Positions 11,007 to 22,580 of a stretch of DNA of 64,000 nt are shown piece by piece. The stretch's first letter is position 1, and every line of letters starts with the position of its first letter. The notes under the pieces are model-generated. The model was not told where the DNA came from. It did not search any database and saw only the letters and a list, made by a program, of their open reading frames with translations. The position numbers and the translations under genes were made by a program. The DNA comes from Tachypleus tridentatus (Eukaryota > Arthropoda > Merostomata > Xiphosura > Limulidae), in contig NC_134832.1 in NCBI RefSeq assembly GCF_004210375.1, forward strand, positions 153,261,592 through 153,325,591, given 5' to 3'.

Positions 11007-12475
11007 CTCTTCAAAAAAAGAAACGCAAAAGGCAGAATATGAGACAACTTGTTAACAAGTTTATTCCGGGTAGTTCTGTATGATGTGTAAAACTTTGCAC
11101 ATTCACTGCTGAATATCTAAAGTCTGCAAAGGCGAAGTTCACGCTCACTAGGTGAAGTTTAACGTCAATAACGAGTATGCCCCCCCGTGAGCATCAATAA
11201 CTGCTTGGCATCTTGGTCCATGAAAGCGATGAGATGACGAATTACATCCTGTGGAATGGATGTCCACTCAGCCTGCAAAGCTGCTGCAAGCTGAGGTAGA
11301 GTGTGCGGTTGAGGTTGTCGCCGTCGCAGACATCGGTCCAACTCGTCCCAAAGATGTTCGATGGGGTTTAAATCTGGCCAGGGAAGAACGTTGATGTTGT
11401 GGTGTCTCAAGAAGACAGTGGTGAGTCGGGCTGTGTGAGGACGGGCGTTGTTATGTTGAAAAACGTCGTTGACGTTCACCATGATGGGTTGCACATGGGG
11501 CCTGAGAATCTCGTCGACGTATCATTGAGCCGTAAGATTCCATCCAATGTGCAAAAGGTCTGTTCTGGCATTGTAGACGATGGCAGCCCACATCATGACG
11601 CTGCCACCTCCAAATCTGTCAACATCCTGCACACAGTTTGCTGCAAAACGTTCACCTCAGCGACGGTAAACACGGGTTCTTCCATCCTGCCTACGAAGCA
11701 TAAAACGTGATTCATTGCTGAAACAAACATGCCTTTATCGTCGATTAGGCCATACCCGATGTGCCCGAGTCGACTGCAGCCGTACTTGACGATGTTGTTG
11801 GGTGAGGATGACGTTTCTGACTGGATGTCGAGGTCGGATTCCTGCATCTCGTAGACGGTTGCGTACGGTCTGAACGGAAATCCTACGCAGCCCTGGTATG
11901 GTTGAGGCAGTAGACGTTGCAGTGGTGGTCCAATCCCGAAGGTGACCTAACCGGATGTAGCGATCTTGTGCGGGCGTGGTCACACGTTGTCTGCCAGATC
12001 GTCGACGGTCACGAGTTGATCCATGTTGTTGGTGACGATTCCGCAGCCTTGTGATGGCGCTTGGGTGGACATTCACAGCTCTGGCAACATCTGATCGAGA
12101 TTCGCCTGCTTCCAAGCGACCAATGGCGTTGTTGCGTTGTGCTTCTGTCAGTCTTGGCGTAACTGTATTGCGTGTCGGTGGCTTAACACTGAGCTATGGA
12201 AACCGAGAACCCGTCACTTTTATAGGGAGTTTGCATATGTTGCACTTGCAGAACATGCAGATCTCTCAAACAAATTTATTGGAAACGCATGCGTTTTGGC
12301 GAAAAATCCGATGTTTTCCTCCGTTTTCAAAGTGCACAACTTTTATTGTCATTTTGGTCTGACAATCAGTGCCTTAACACGTGTAACATCACATACTCTG
12401 AGCTTGTAACGTTATTACTTATATTTCTCTTTAAAATAACAAAAATATCCCTTTTGCGTTTCTTGTTTTGAAGAG
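11007..12475 (-). mobile_element. Tc1-like DNA transposon (1469 bp)
   Basis: Terminal inverted repeats of about 27 bp begin CTCTTCAAAA and run to AACGCAAAAGG with one mismatch between ends. TA target duplications flank the element at 11005-11006 and 12476-12477. The interior holds a Tc1/mariner transposase remnant on the minus strand. Structurally it is a full-length element; only the transposase is broken. Confidence 0.9.
11165..12185 (-). pseudogene. Tc1-like transposase, inactivated
   Basis: The minus-strand reading gives an N-terminal helix-turn-helix region (SRSDVARAVNVHPSAITRL), then the catalytic domain ending with LNPIEHLWDELDRCLRRR. In the family, a DDE triad cuts and joins DNA at TA sites. 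Here the first Asp position reads FSNESRF and the second reads QHNNARPHTA, so both aspartates are asparagine; the glutamate in NPIEHLW remains. In-frame stops interrupt the middle, and no ATG is found where the N-terminus should begin (AAG lies there). It is therefore an inactive copy. Confidence 0.85.
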
Positions 12476-12479
12476 TATT

Positions 12480-13285
12480 TTTTACATCCAGCTTTACTGA
12501 AACTTACAGTAATAAAAATATTGGTTTTCTATGCCATAATACATGTATATCTCATTCCTCTGTATACTTATCTAAGGATTTTAACGACTTTATAATAATA
12601 AAACACAGACATCCTCGTGTCTTAAAGGAAACCATTTCCTTGTAAAATTAATATTCTTATAGAGAAGCGATCCTTTTGAGAAAAGTAAAAATCAGTTTTA
12701 ACTTCACATTTTAGCATTGACAAATAAAATACTGTAAATATTGAGTAAAAGTACTGTTACTTTAAAAAATATTCACTCAAGTAAAAATTATTAGTATTGT
12801 CATTGATGGCTACGTAAGTAAAAGTTAAAACTCGAGTTTGTGGAGTACTTGCAGCGACAATACAGTGAAAAGTATCAACAAAAATAACAGAATTGTTTAA
12901 AAAGCCTCCATCCAAACAAAATTGACATGTAAAAGGTACTAACAAATACATACTCAACAAACTTTATTTTTATTAAAACAATCATTAATACAGTCTGTGG
13001 TACAGCTCTTCACACGCTGTAATTATCGATTACCTTGAGCAACAGCTGATGTTCATACTTTCTACTGTACGAATTAATTCGTTGTTAACAATAGTCCAGA
13101 AGAACTAATGCTCGCATGCTCAACTTCACCGGATTTCCCACTGTTGTTTTCAGTGAAAATAAGTCTTTCAAATAAGAATATGGGCGATTATTTCTGTCGC
13201 ACGTGATAGTCACAGTGGAACGAAGTTATCTCAGTGAACATAAGATATAAAAGTGGACGCGTTTTGTTCCTGCTCAGCAAAACGC
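12480..13285. other. intergenic, nothing recognised
   Basis: AT-rich sequence between the Tc1-like element and the next SINE. No gene or known repeat was seen. Confidence 0.5.
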
Positions 13286-13287
13286 GA

Positions 13288-13408
13288 AATACAGTGGCTT
13301 GTGATTGTCTTCGGACTTGCAGTGCTAGAAACCGGATTTCGAAACCCGTCCTGGGTAGAACACAAATAGCTCATTGTGTAGCTTTTTGCTTGTGTTAAAA
13401 AACAAACA
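13288..13408 (+). mobile_element. tRNA-derived SINE, family A
   Basis: A copy of the family seen at 18454-18582: a CAGTGGCTT A-box-like start, an ACCGGATTTCGAAACCC B-box-like block, and a tail containing AGAACACAAATAGC and GTAGCTTTTTGC. Confidence 0.75.
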
Positions 13409-14270
13409 ATCCACCTTTATTTTTTTTATTCTGAATAGGAGAAAATCGTTTTTTAATCTTTCAAAGCGATATGATATTTTTCATTAAAGTTTTAATGTCT
13501 CAGCCTTCCTGTTTTTCTAAGGAATAAACAAAATCCAATGTTTCACTTTTAATTTTGCTTTAAAATACGCACATTTTGTGAACTTCGGAAAGTTATTTAA
13601 CCAATTTCCAAAATGGGAACAATTATTTTTTATGGTACAGGCCCAGAAAGATGTCCATGATATTTGCTTTTAAAAATTGAGCTATATTCATCAAAATTTC
13701 TGAGATCTGAACTATGATTTTTTATAAATAATTCGACTACTCTTGATTTGTTTTGATTACTGAGGATAAATAATAGAAGAGTCACGAGTAAGAAGGAATT
13801 TTCAATTAAAATTCTCAATTATAGATGGCCTTCACGGATTGTTTTTAAATTTAGTTCTTTGATTTTATTGAAATCTTACTATTTCAGTATTGTCGTAAAC
13901 AAAACACTGTTGGAAACTTTACTTCCAATACTATTTTAAAAAATGCATTTTTACGCCATATTTCTCTTTTAACATTCCAAGACTACAAACTTAGTATTTT
14001 TCACAAGTTTTGCGAGAAATTCTTTTCAATGTTATACAACTAGAAAGATACACCTGATGCTCCCTTTTCAAAATGCAACCCTTTTTGTTAAACTCTCAAT
14101 TTTAAACTTCAAATTCTCAGGAATAAGAGTAATTCCTTATTTAAGTTTTGGAAGCAATGTAATATATTTTTTAAAGTAGTAAATTTTTTGAGTTTCACTT
14201 GTTATAACAACTAAAATTGCAATCGCAAATTTCACTTTTAATGTTGTATTAAAATACGCACTTTTTTGCG
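13409..14270. other. intergenic, nothing recognised
   Basis: AT-rich sequence with recurring phrases such as 'TTAAAATACGCAC' and 'TTTTTCAAAATG' that also occur at about 14250, 14040, 18650 and 19240. This suggests diverged copies of an uncharacterised dispersed repeat across 13.4-19.3 kb. No coding sequence was recognised. Confidence 0.45.
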
Positions 14271-14396
14271 GTAGCCTGTTAGTACAGCGGTAAGTCTACG
14301 AATTTACAACGCTAAAAACATGGGATCGATTCGCCTTGGTGGATTCAGCAGAGAGCTATATTTGATTTATTTGCTATATAAAACACACACATACGT
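14271..14396 (+). mobile_element. tRNA-derived SINE, family B
   Basis: Contains GTTAGTACAGCGGTAAGTCT, TTTACAACGCTAAAA and a B-box-like GGGATCGATTCGCC, then GGTGGATTCAGCAGAGAGC and an A/C-rich ACACACACATACG tail. Confidence 0.85.
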
Positions 14397-15196
14397 AGAC
14401 GTTTTTGCGTATTTGCAAAAAAAATAAAAATACCAAGGCTACGCTTGGGGTTTTTCAAACATTACGTAAAATTTTGTTTTTCAAGTTATTCAATTAGAAA
14501 AATGCATGCGATGTATGCTTTCGAAACTGAAACCCTTTCCGTCAAAATCCCAAGATTTAAGCCTGTATTTGTTAAGAATATTTCTATTAACTTCGATTTT
14601 ATTTTAAAGACGAAGAAGAGCAAGCAGTTGTAATTTTCAAAGAAATTCATTTCAACATCTAGAGGGCTACTACGGTTTCTTTCCAAATTTAATCCAACGT
14701 AATTTTTTTAGCCATATAAAATAAAACTGTTTTAAGATTTAGAAGCTATATAATATTTTTCATTAAAGGGCTATTGTTTAATCTTGCTCTGTATCTCAGG
14801 AAAAGGTACAACGAAAATTTTGATTCTAATTTTTTGTTAAAATATGCCCTTTTTGCGTGTTTGAAAAAAAGATATTTTGATATAAAAATGACAATTTCTA
14901 TATTGCATGTATTAGATTGCCCAGAAATAAATGTCATTTTTGAACTGTGAAGTTTAGAAAAGTATAAACCAGTGTTGTAAAGCATGCTTTAATCAAAATA
15001 AGCACCATTTGCTTCAACACACTTTTGCCACCGTGTAACAATGCTGTTCATGCCCCTACTGTAGAAATCAAAGTTTCTGTAGTCAGTGAACTGCCTGAAA
15101 GCTTCTTCTGCAGCTACCTGGTTTTGACAGCGTTTATTTTTCAAAAAGTGCTTAAAGTGCTTGAAAAAATGAGATATCTAGGGAAAAGGGGGAATA

Positions 15197-16103
15197 CGAG
15201 GGCTGTTCAAAAAATACGCGGACTGACGTCATAAAACAAAATGTACTTTATTTAGAAGTTACAGGTCTGGGACTCCTTCAAAGTACTCTCCTCCCCAACG
15301 CACACACTTATCCCAACGGTGTTTCCACTTGTTGAAACAGTCCTGGTACGCTTCTTTTGTAATGTCCTCCAGCTCCTTCGTCACATTTGACTTAATCTCG
15401 GGAATCGTCTCAAATCTTCTTCCTTTCAAGGGTCTTTTGAGTTTGGGGAACAAGAAAAAATCACAAGGAGCAAGGTCAAGTGAGTAGGGGGGGTGGGGAA
15501 GAACAGTGATTGAGTGTTTGGCCAAAAACTCACGAGTTCTGAGGGCTGAATTTCGCAGCAACGCGGTGCATCTTCAATTTTTCGGTCAAAATCTCGTAAC
15601 AAGATCCAACTGATATCCCACACTCTTCAGCAAGCTCCCTGACAGTCAGACGTCGATTTGCCCGCACCAGGGTGTTGATTTTGTCGACGTGTGGGTCGTC
15701 AGTTGACGTGGAAGGACGTCCAGGACGCTCATTATCTTCAATGGACTGTCGACCATCCTTAAAACGTTCATGTTACTTGAAACATGCCTACGTTTCATAG
15801 CAACATCACCGTAAGTCGTGTTAAGCATAGCAAAAGTTTTAGTCGCAGATTTTCCAAGTTTAACACAAACTTTCACAGCAAGTCGTTGCTCCTTCAGGTC
15901 ATTCATTCTGAAATCCGCCAAACGAAAAAATCGCACTTCACTTAAAACCGCGTAGCTAATACACAAATGAAGATATCTGCAATCAGGAAATGGCGTCGTA
16001 ATCAGCTGATCTGTACGAACCTAGCGACACCAAGCGGATTCCCCTGGAACCAACTGGAGCCGCGCAATTCAAACAGTCCGCGTATTTTTTTGAACAGCCC
16101 TCG
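15197..16103 (-). mobile_element. mariner element (inner, nested)
   Basis: Inverted ends start CGAGGGCTGTTCAAAAAA and continue ATACGCGGACT; TA duplications lie at 15195-15196 and 16104-16105. At 907 bp it is shorter than the usual 1.3 kb because the middle of the transposase is missing. It lies within the outer mariner at 14912-16739 and so inserted later. Confidence 0.88.
15259..15906 (-). pseudogene. mariner transposase, internally deleted
   Basis: The minus strand starts at ATG (15904-15906) with MNDLKEQRLAVKVCVKLGK, an N-terminal DNA-binding part. After frame breaks it jumps to the C-terminal part REFLAKHSITVLPHPPYSLD and then LAPCDFFLFPKLK, where APCD holds the third catalytic Asp of the DD34D triad. 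The first two catalytic Asp regions are absent. It ends EYFEGVPDL. The copy can make no active enzyme but keeps both ends, so it could have been moved in trans. Confidence 0.82.
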
Positions 16104-16741
16104 TATGGTGTATGAGGCATAACGTCGATTCCCATTTCGTTCATTTTTTGGAGCATCATCCATGATAGGTGTCACAACGCCGATTTTGTTGATCTTCAGG
16201 CAGGTCATGCGGAACCCACTTATCCAACGTTTTCGTCTTTCTAATCACAATCAGGTGGTTGACAATGCTTAATTTACTTGTGCCTAGCTTTTCTGCAAGC
16301 TCGTGTACTGTTGTGCGAGGGTTCGTCTCAACTGCTTCCCTTAATGTGTTTTTATCTAAGGATGGCTTCCTTCCACGATTTTCGTGGATTTCTAGACTTT
16401 TATTTCATGCTGAAACCTTTGTAATCAACGCTTAACTGCACGTTCAGTAACAGATCCATGACCGAATGCTTGTTTGATGTTCCTTGTAGTTTTGGTAGTT
16501 TTTCATCCAAGTTTGAAGTCGTAGAGGAAAATCAGACGAAAGTCCTTTTTCTCCATACTGACTTGGGGTTGCAAAACTTACTCTGAATAGAGTTGAAACA
16601 GCAGACAATTAAGACACCAACTTGAGAATTTGTAAGCGACAAACGTTGAATTAAACCAATCAACCAACGATAAGTTACTCAATATTCAGCTTTTAAATGT
16701 CATCATGAGAATTCCGACATTTATTTCTGGACAACCTAATA

Positions 16742-17595
16742 ATTTAAAAAAAGCTATATTGTAACATGGTCATGGGTTGACTTGCAGGCAGATCGAGTAG
16801 ACTTAGCTGTTGGAGGTTCGAATAATATTACCTGCTGTTACATGAAATATTTATTTTAAGTGAAGTGCGCGAATAGAGCACGCAGGTACTAACTCGAGGG
16901 TTTACAGTTAAAATAAAGCGAAGAGACATGAGACTAGGACTTCCAATAACACTCTTTATTTAAGTAATCAAACACTTAATATTTACACAAACATAAATAT
17001 ATTCAGTTTATCTTTATTCATGTTTATCGCAGGGAATCATTTAAACTCTATTAACATGATGACTGATGTTTAAGAAAGAATGTCATTAAAAATACTTACA
17101 AAGAGCTTGGGCGAGAAATAGCGTTTCTAATAACGGTAAGAGACATTTTCTCTCTTTCTTCTTCTATGAGATGAGCTGAGATGTAAATGATCAGATCAGT
17201 TCGGATTGCTTGCTAGATTTTGAATATTTTGGCATCTGTTCTAGGACCTTTTATACTAGATGAGGGGGGAATTGTCGGCCTATTCATAGTACCATGGTGC
17301 CAGCTCGCTTCCTGTTTATGATTTCGTAAGCTTGTTAGTTACTAATAGTTCATACTGACGCTTCATCAAATGGTCAAGGTTTCTTTCTTGTTTACGAACT
17401 TCTAAGTTTGTTTATTAACCATTCTTTAAAAAATAATAGTCTACACTGCAACGTCTGTCCACTGTCCAAAGTTCTTGGTTTAAACGTCCAAGTTTGCATT
17501 ATCCCTTTTAACTTCGACAGTGTCAATTCACTTCAACTCAAACATACAACGGACAGTTTCTCATCTTGATAGTGCCTGTCTGTTCCAATCTGAAA
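16742..17595. other. intergenic, possible LTR-like or unknown repeat
   Basis: No coding sequence. A stretch at about 16900-17300 has a mixed composition unlike its neighbours (AATAAAGCGAAGAGACATG, then TTTTATACTAGATGAGGGGG), as can be seen in solo LTRs, but I cannot find a matching second copy or clear ends. Confidence 0.3.
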
Positions 17596-17596
17596 T

Positions 17597-17690
17597 GCAA
17601 TGGCCAGGTGAATTAAGGCGTTCGATTTGTAGTCGAAGGGTTGTGGATTTAAATCACCGTCGCACCAAACATGCTCCCTCTTTCAGCGAG
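17597..17690 (+). mobile_element. tRNA-derived SINE, family C, 5' part
   Basis: The head of a tRNA-derived SINE in + orientation: GGCCAGGTGAATTAAGGCG, a B-box-like GGTTGTGGATTTAAATC and CGTCGCACCAAACATGCTC. It is cut off where the inverted copy at 17696-17964 starts. Confidence 0.75.
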
Positions 17691-17695
17691 ATTGG

Positions 17696-17964
17696 CTTGT
17701 TTGTTTTCAATTTTGCACAAAGATACACGATGACTATCTGCGCTAGCCGTCCCTAATTTAGCAATGTAAGACTAGAATGAAGGCAGCTAGTTATCACCAC
17801 CCACTGCCAGCTCTTGGGCTACTCTTTTACTAATGAATACTGGGACGGGCCGATATTTTATAACGCCCGCACGACTGAAAGAGCAAGCATGTTTGGTGTG
17901 ACGGGGATTCGAATCCGCGGGTTACGAGTCAAGTGCCTTCACCACCTGGTCATACCGGGCCGAC
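17696..17964 (-). mobile_element. tRNA-derived SINE, family C, near full length
   Basis: Read on the minus strand it starts GGTCGGCCCGGTATGACCAG, has a B-box-like GGATTCGAATCCCC (as complement) and continues through GCATGTTTGGTG-like and CTAATTTAGCAATGTAAG-like blocks to a tail with GCGCAGATAG and CTTTGTGC. With the copy just before it, the two heads form a large inverted repeat. Confidence 0.82.
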
Positions 17965-18453
17965 CAATCTAAACAAATAGTGGATATTTTTCAGCGACTT
18001 TTTATGAATTTCTGTTTTAAATAATTCCTCTGTTGTCCTTGATACCGCCAGTTCTTCATAAACTAGCTATAAATTATTCACATGGCAACAAGTTTCACAG
18101 GCATGTCTCCTTTTGCTGTTGTTATTATATAAACGTCATTGCCTTGAACATGTTTTCTTGTACTTTACTATTTTCTGTTTATCATAACAACTACTTATAC
18201 GAGGCATCCAAATATCTAGCGACGCCTCAACATAAATTATTTCATATTAGTTGACGACAAAGATGGAATTAATGAATTTTTGTTAAAATATAACCCTTTA
18301 CTGGAATATTTTTAATTTTATGTATCATTTATTTCTAGGCCTGCATATACGAGGTGCATTAAAGCGTCACATATTATGATAAAGTTAAAATATAAATATG
18401 CAGTTGAAAAATCCTTAGAAAATGCTGTGCATATTGCTTTGGTACTTTTCAAA
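17965..18453. other. intergenic, nothing recognised
   Basis: AT-rich DNA between two SINE copies; nothing recognised. Confidence 0.5.
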
Positions 18454-18582
18454 TGCCCCCAGTGGCTCAGCGGTATGTCTGCGGACTTACAACGCTAAAA
18501 ACCGGGTTTCGATACCTGTGGTGGGCAGAGCACAGATAGCCCATTGAGTAGCTTTGTGCTTAATTCAAAAACAACAAAAAAC
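18454..18582 (+). mobile_element. tRNA-derived SINE, family A
   Basis: The best family A copy: GCCCCCAGTGGCTCAGCGGT (tRNA head with A box), a B-box-like GGGTTTCGATACC, then the tail GCACAGATAGCC and GTAGCTTTGTGC, which can pair GCACAGA with TTTGTGC, and an A-rich end. Confidence 0.9.
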
Positions 18583-20223
18583 ATCAACTTTTCAAATATT
18601 TCGTGAAAAAGTTATTTCTTGTTACTTAGAGAGAAAGATGCACTTCATATATGTATTTCAAAATGGAACTCTTTTCATCGAAGCTTACAACATTACAGCA
18701 TTGACATCTCATGAATATTATAGCTAACTGCGATTTTACTTTACGTATGAAAAAGGATAAACAATAGGAAGGTTAAAAAATCATGCTATTAATGAAGAAA
18801 CATTCACTCGATGTACACTTTTCAAAATAGAACTGTTTTGTAAAACAATTCTAGGATTTAAGCCTTGATTTGCCACAAGTATTCCGACTAATTTACTTTT
18901 ACTTTAATTCTCAAGAAAAGACAAACAATGGAATGGTTTGTAAAAATAGGAATTTTGGATTAAAGTTTACAAATTTAGAAGGCCATTACTGTTTGTTTCC
19001 AAATTCATTTCACCTTTAAATTTATTTTTATTCTGGTTGAGAATAAATTCATTGAAGTCATAAAATGTTTTAAAATTTAGTATTTTCTTAGAAATACAAA
19101 CACAACTGAAGATTTCACTTTCAACTTTGCATAAAAATAAGTAGTTTGCGTGATTGAAGAAAAAGTTATTTCTTTCTCAAAATTACTAAGGCTATGCGTA
19201 CGGCATTTTACAAAAATTGATGTACTTGATGTACGTTTTTCAAAATATAACCCTTTTGATTTAAATTTCCAATATTTATTACAAAATTTGATGTGCCGAA
19301 TCATGGAGTTTAGTCAAATTAAAAGTAGGCAATTTTTCTGGCAAAAGATGAAAGTTGAAAAACATATTGGGAAAGGTCCGGCATGACCAGGTAGTTATGG
19401 TGTTCGACTCGCACCAATTCTTCAACGACTGTCTGTCACCGTCTCTAATTTTGAAAGTTTGACTTGAGGGAGGGCAGACAGTCAGTTAATTTCACCCCGT
19501 GACCCTTTATTCATGCATGTAAAGTGCGAGGGATGTTTGTGGTATCTCACGAATTTTAATACAGCTCGACAAATTGAAAATCAAGAGATCGAAAACAGGG
19601 CCAACCAACTCTCCTTGGGAAAATAAAGTGCAGTTTTCTAAATTAATATTAGGATTCTTTAGGATGTAACATACAGGCGGAGTATGACTTGCTGATTAGC
19701 ATTCTTAAAATGTGAATCCAAAGGTTTACAGTTCACAGAATATCGCCGAAAAAATGCGCTCTGCACTTTGTAGCCCTGAATGAGAGAAAGTCAAATAACT
19801 CTTGATAATCAGGCAAACGTAGCCCATGACTTGGTAGTGGGTTTCATTTGCTATCTGCTTTCTCTTTTATTTACCATTTCAATATTAGAACGACTAGGCA
19901 CACGCACTATCTGCGTATTTCACGCAAAAAACAAACATACCGGCTCCCAATGGATGAGGCTCAGTGCTTGGGGCAGTGCTTTGATTTGTCTCTTTCAGTA
20001 GGCAATTTGTCCATGCCATCGGAAATTTGTATCTGAAACAAATTGTAACTATTATTTTTGGCCTCCAGATACAACAATAACATATTATTGAAACTCATCA
20101 TCTTAAATTGTCCGTTTCTTTGATATCCAAACAAGTCTATATCCTCCTAGTGATAATTTGATGCAAAACTGTAGATATTGTTCTTATGAGCCATCACAAC
20201 TTCACAACAGAATACGAGATTTT
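18583..20223. other. intergenic with SINE fragments
   Basis: AT-rich. A fragment at about 19373-19418 (GTCCGGCATGACCAGGTAGT) is the head of a family C SINE. The rest shows only the weak 'TTCAAAATG' type recurring phrases noted upstream. No gene was recognised. Confidence 0.5.
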
Positions 20224-20234
20224 ATTAATCTCAG

Positions 20235-20355
20235 GCCCCCCGCTAGTACAGCGGTATGTCTCCGGATTTACAACGCTAAAATCAGGGGTTCGATTCCCCT
20301 CGGTGGGCTGAGCAGATATCCCTTTGTGGCTTTGCTATAAGACAAACACAAACAC
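20235..20355 (+). mobile_element. tRNA-derived SINE, family B, with perfect target duplication
   Basis: The best family B copy: GCCCCCCGCTAGTACAGCGG, GGATTTACAACGCTAAAATC, a B box GGGGTTCGATTCCCC, then AGCAGATATCCC and GGCTTTGCT, which can pair AGCA with TGCT, and an ACAAACACAAACAC tail. An 11-bp direct repeat ATTAATCTCAG flanks it at 20224-20234 and 20356-20366, showing target-primed insertion and recent age. Confidence 0.95.
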
Positions 20356-20366
20356 ATTAATCTCAG

Positions 20367-20622
20367 TTTTTTTTTTTTTTTTTGAATTTCGCACAAAGCT
20401 ACTCGAGGGCTATCTGTGCTAGCCGTCCCTAATTTAGCAGTGTAAGACTAAAGGGAAGGCAGCTAGTCATCACCACTCACCGCCAACTCTTGGGCCACTC
20501 TTTTACCAACGAAAGGTGGGATTGACCGTCACATTATAACGCCCCCACGGCTGGGAGGGCGAGCATGTTTAGCGCGACGCGGGCGCGAACCCGCGACCCT
20601 CGGATTACGAGTCGCGCGCCTT
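20367..20622 (-). mobile_element. tRNA-derived SINE, family C
   Basis: A minus-strand SINE beginning at its A-tail (a T run at 20367-20383). On the minus strand the head contains the anticodon-loop-like GACTCGTAATCC (CGT, Thr-like) and GGGTCGCGGGTTCGCGCCC. Its tail reads GCACAGATAGCC then GTAGCTTTGTGC. It abuts the target duplication of the preceding SINE. The 5' acceptor-stem end is missing. Confidence 0.88.
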
Positions 20623-22439
20623 ATGAGTATTTATTATGAAAAAGGCGTATAAAATTTGATCGAGTTTCATTTATTTAATACGTATGTGTAGGGGGCTGAA
20701 GCATCGTTAAGCAATTGAGATAGTAAGGTAAGAGGTAAAATGAACGTATAATTTATTTGTGTTTTAAAAACATCACCTTTAAATTCAAAATGTATGAAAT
20801 GCTGTTGTTACCTTATAATTTATAATGCTGTTTTCGGAAGCAGCTAAGTTAATGCCCATTTTAAAAGTTGTACAAGTAGTAAAAGTTTCGCATATTTTTG
20901 TTAGTGTTTATTCGTACTTATTATTAGCTTAAAATTAAGGATGGCTAGTGCAGATAGCCTTGATGGTTAGGTAGTTTTGCGCATTTATCTGAAAACGAAC
21001 CAATTTCAATACAGAATTGAGCCTTCTCTACTTTATTTTACTTTTCATGGCTCAACGTTAGTACTGGCCTGATATTACACTTTATTGTTAGTTTACACTT
21101 TTAGTCTGCAGTGATGTCACCCACTAATGTATAACTATAATATTAATAGTAATATGAATAAGGTGCAACAATAGTGCATTTTTGTACAAAATTCAAGTAT
21201 TTTAGAAATATTGAAGAAATTTGTTTTTGCAATGAGTTATCACAGAAATCTGAGAGAGCTAATGTAACACATTAGTGTAATGGATGGCTGAATATTGAGT
21301 GTTTGCTTTAATATTTTGATTAATTCATACATTTGATTTATTGTTTTTTGTTGTTTTTTTCAAAATAGAAAGTGGTAATATTTATTTCCCAACCTCAGGT
21401 TGCTTATATATTTTGTATTTCCAAAAACAGAAAAAGGAAGTAACTGAACCACCAGTCAGAATGCATTTTTCTTTGTTTATGATTTGAGATGTATTTTCTG
21501 CTTGGTTTTCTTCTTTTGGAGAATACAGTTGCAACACAGTCCTGGTTCGAAGCATTTTTGAATATAACATAAGTATATTATACTTACAATATGTAGTCTG
21601 TTTAAGTATTAAGTAGATTATTTTCTGTTTTGTAATTATTTACAGTGATTTGTTTTGAACATATTAATGGCTTGAAAGGTATCTTTGCAGTTGACAGTTT
21701 TTGAAAAAGGTGGTTTATTTTGTTTACCTACTGTTCTATCAGCAATATTTTTTTTTCACAAACTCATAATTGGAAAACCTAGTATAGTTTAAGATCTACC
21801 TTGGTATGTGTTGTTACATCCTGTGAAAACCAGTGTGTTTTTTCTAAGACTAAAATTGTATAGACTTTCTTTGCAAGAAGATAACTGTGCACTTTTGTAC
21901 TTGTTTGAAAGTTTAGTGTTTGTTTATACAAATTGTCATTAAACACTTTTAGTAGTTACTTGTGCATCAAAGGTTGATTTTGAATTTGTGGTATTTCTGT
22001 ATTAAAACACCTTTATTTTATAAGTGAAGATGTAGGGTTAAGCTAGAGCTGCTAAGGTTGAAAAATTAGAAGAAGAAAAACATTTTTCTAGATATATATT
22101 CTAATCTAGGATAGTGAAAGGAAAGGTATTTATAACATTAACTTTATTTTAATAAGATGCTAGAAGATTTTAAATTAACAAATGTCACACTGATTTTTAA
22201 AAAGGGAAGTAGTGTTTAAGAAATTAAAAGATGGACAACAAGGTAACATTTGGTCCTTCAAGGTTGTCTCTGCATACTCCCCATTGTGGAAAAAGTGAAG
22301 CAAATACATCTTTTATCTTTCAGGAAATTAACAATTTTCATGCACTGGGATTGATGTGAAACATGTAGATACTAATCTTTTAGCAATAAGTATTGAGAGG
22401 TTAAAATACAGAAACCCAATAATGTTGGTCAGTAGACAG

Positions 22440-22580
22440 TGGACAAGTGCCCAAAGATAGGAGAATTTTAGTAATGCTACTCCTGTTTTTAAACAGGGTG
22501 ATAAAAGTTGCCACAGAAGTTATAGAGCAATTAGTATATTTGTGGTGAGAAAAATCCTAACTATACCGAGACTAATCTTC
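22440..22580 (+). mobile_element. CR1-like LINE fragment (start of reverse transcriptase)
   Basis: The + strand reads approximately NATPVFKQGDKSCHRSYRAI, which resembles the 'VTPVFKKGDK..YRPIS' entry to the CR1/L2-type reverse transcriptase. Too short and damaged to classify further. Confidence 0.5.

Larger units (their letters stand above)
14912..16739 (-). mobile_element. mariner element (outer), split by a second mariner
   Basis: The ends are inverted repeats: TTAGATTGCCCAGAAATAAA at the left and the complement of TTAGGTTGTCCAGAAATAAA at the right, with TA duplications at 14910-14911 and 16740-16741. On the minus strand the right part reads MEKKDFRLIFLYDFKLG and later KWVPHDLPEDQQNRRCD. 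The left part gives the C-terminus with RWQKCVEANGAYFD and a stop. The catalytic core is missing, and a 907-bp second mariner lies inside. Without that insert it is about 0.92 kb, an internally deleted, non-autonomous copy. Confidence 0.85.

Noticed and set aside
17597-20622. True tRNA genes (good A- and B-box-like blocks)
   Set aside because: Each is followed by a SINE body and the shared tail and lacks a complete acceptor stem, so they are tRNA-derived SINEs.
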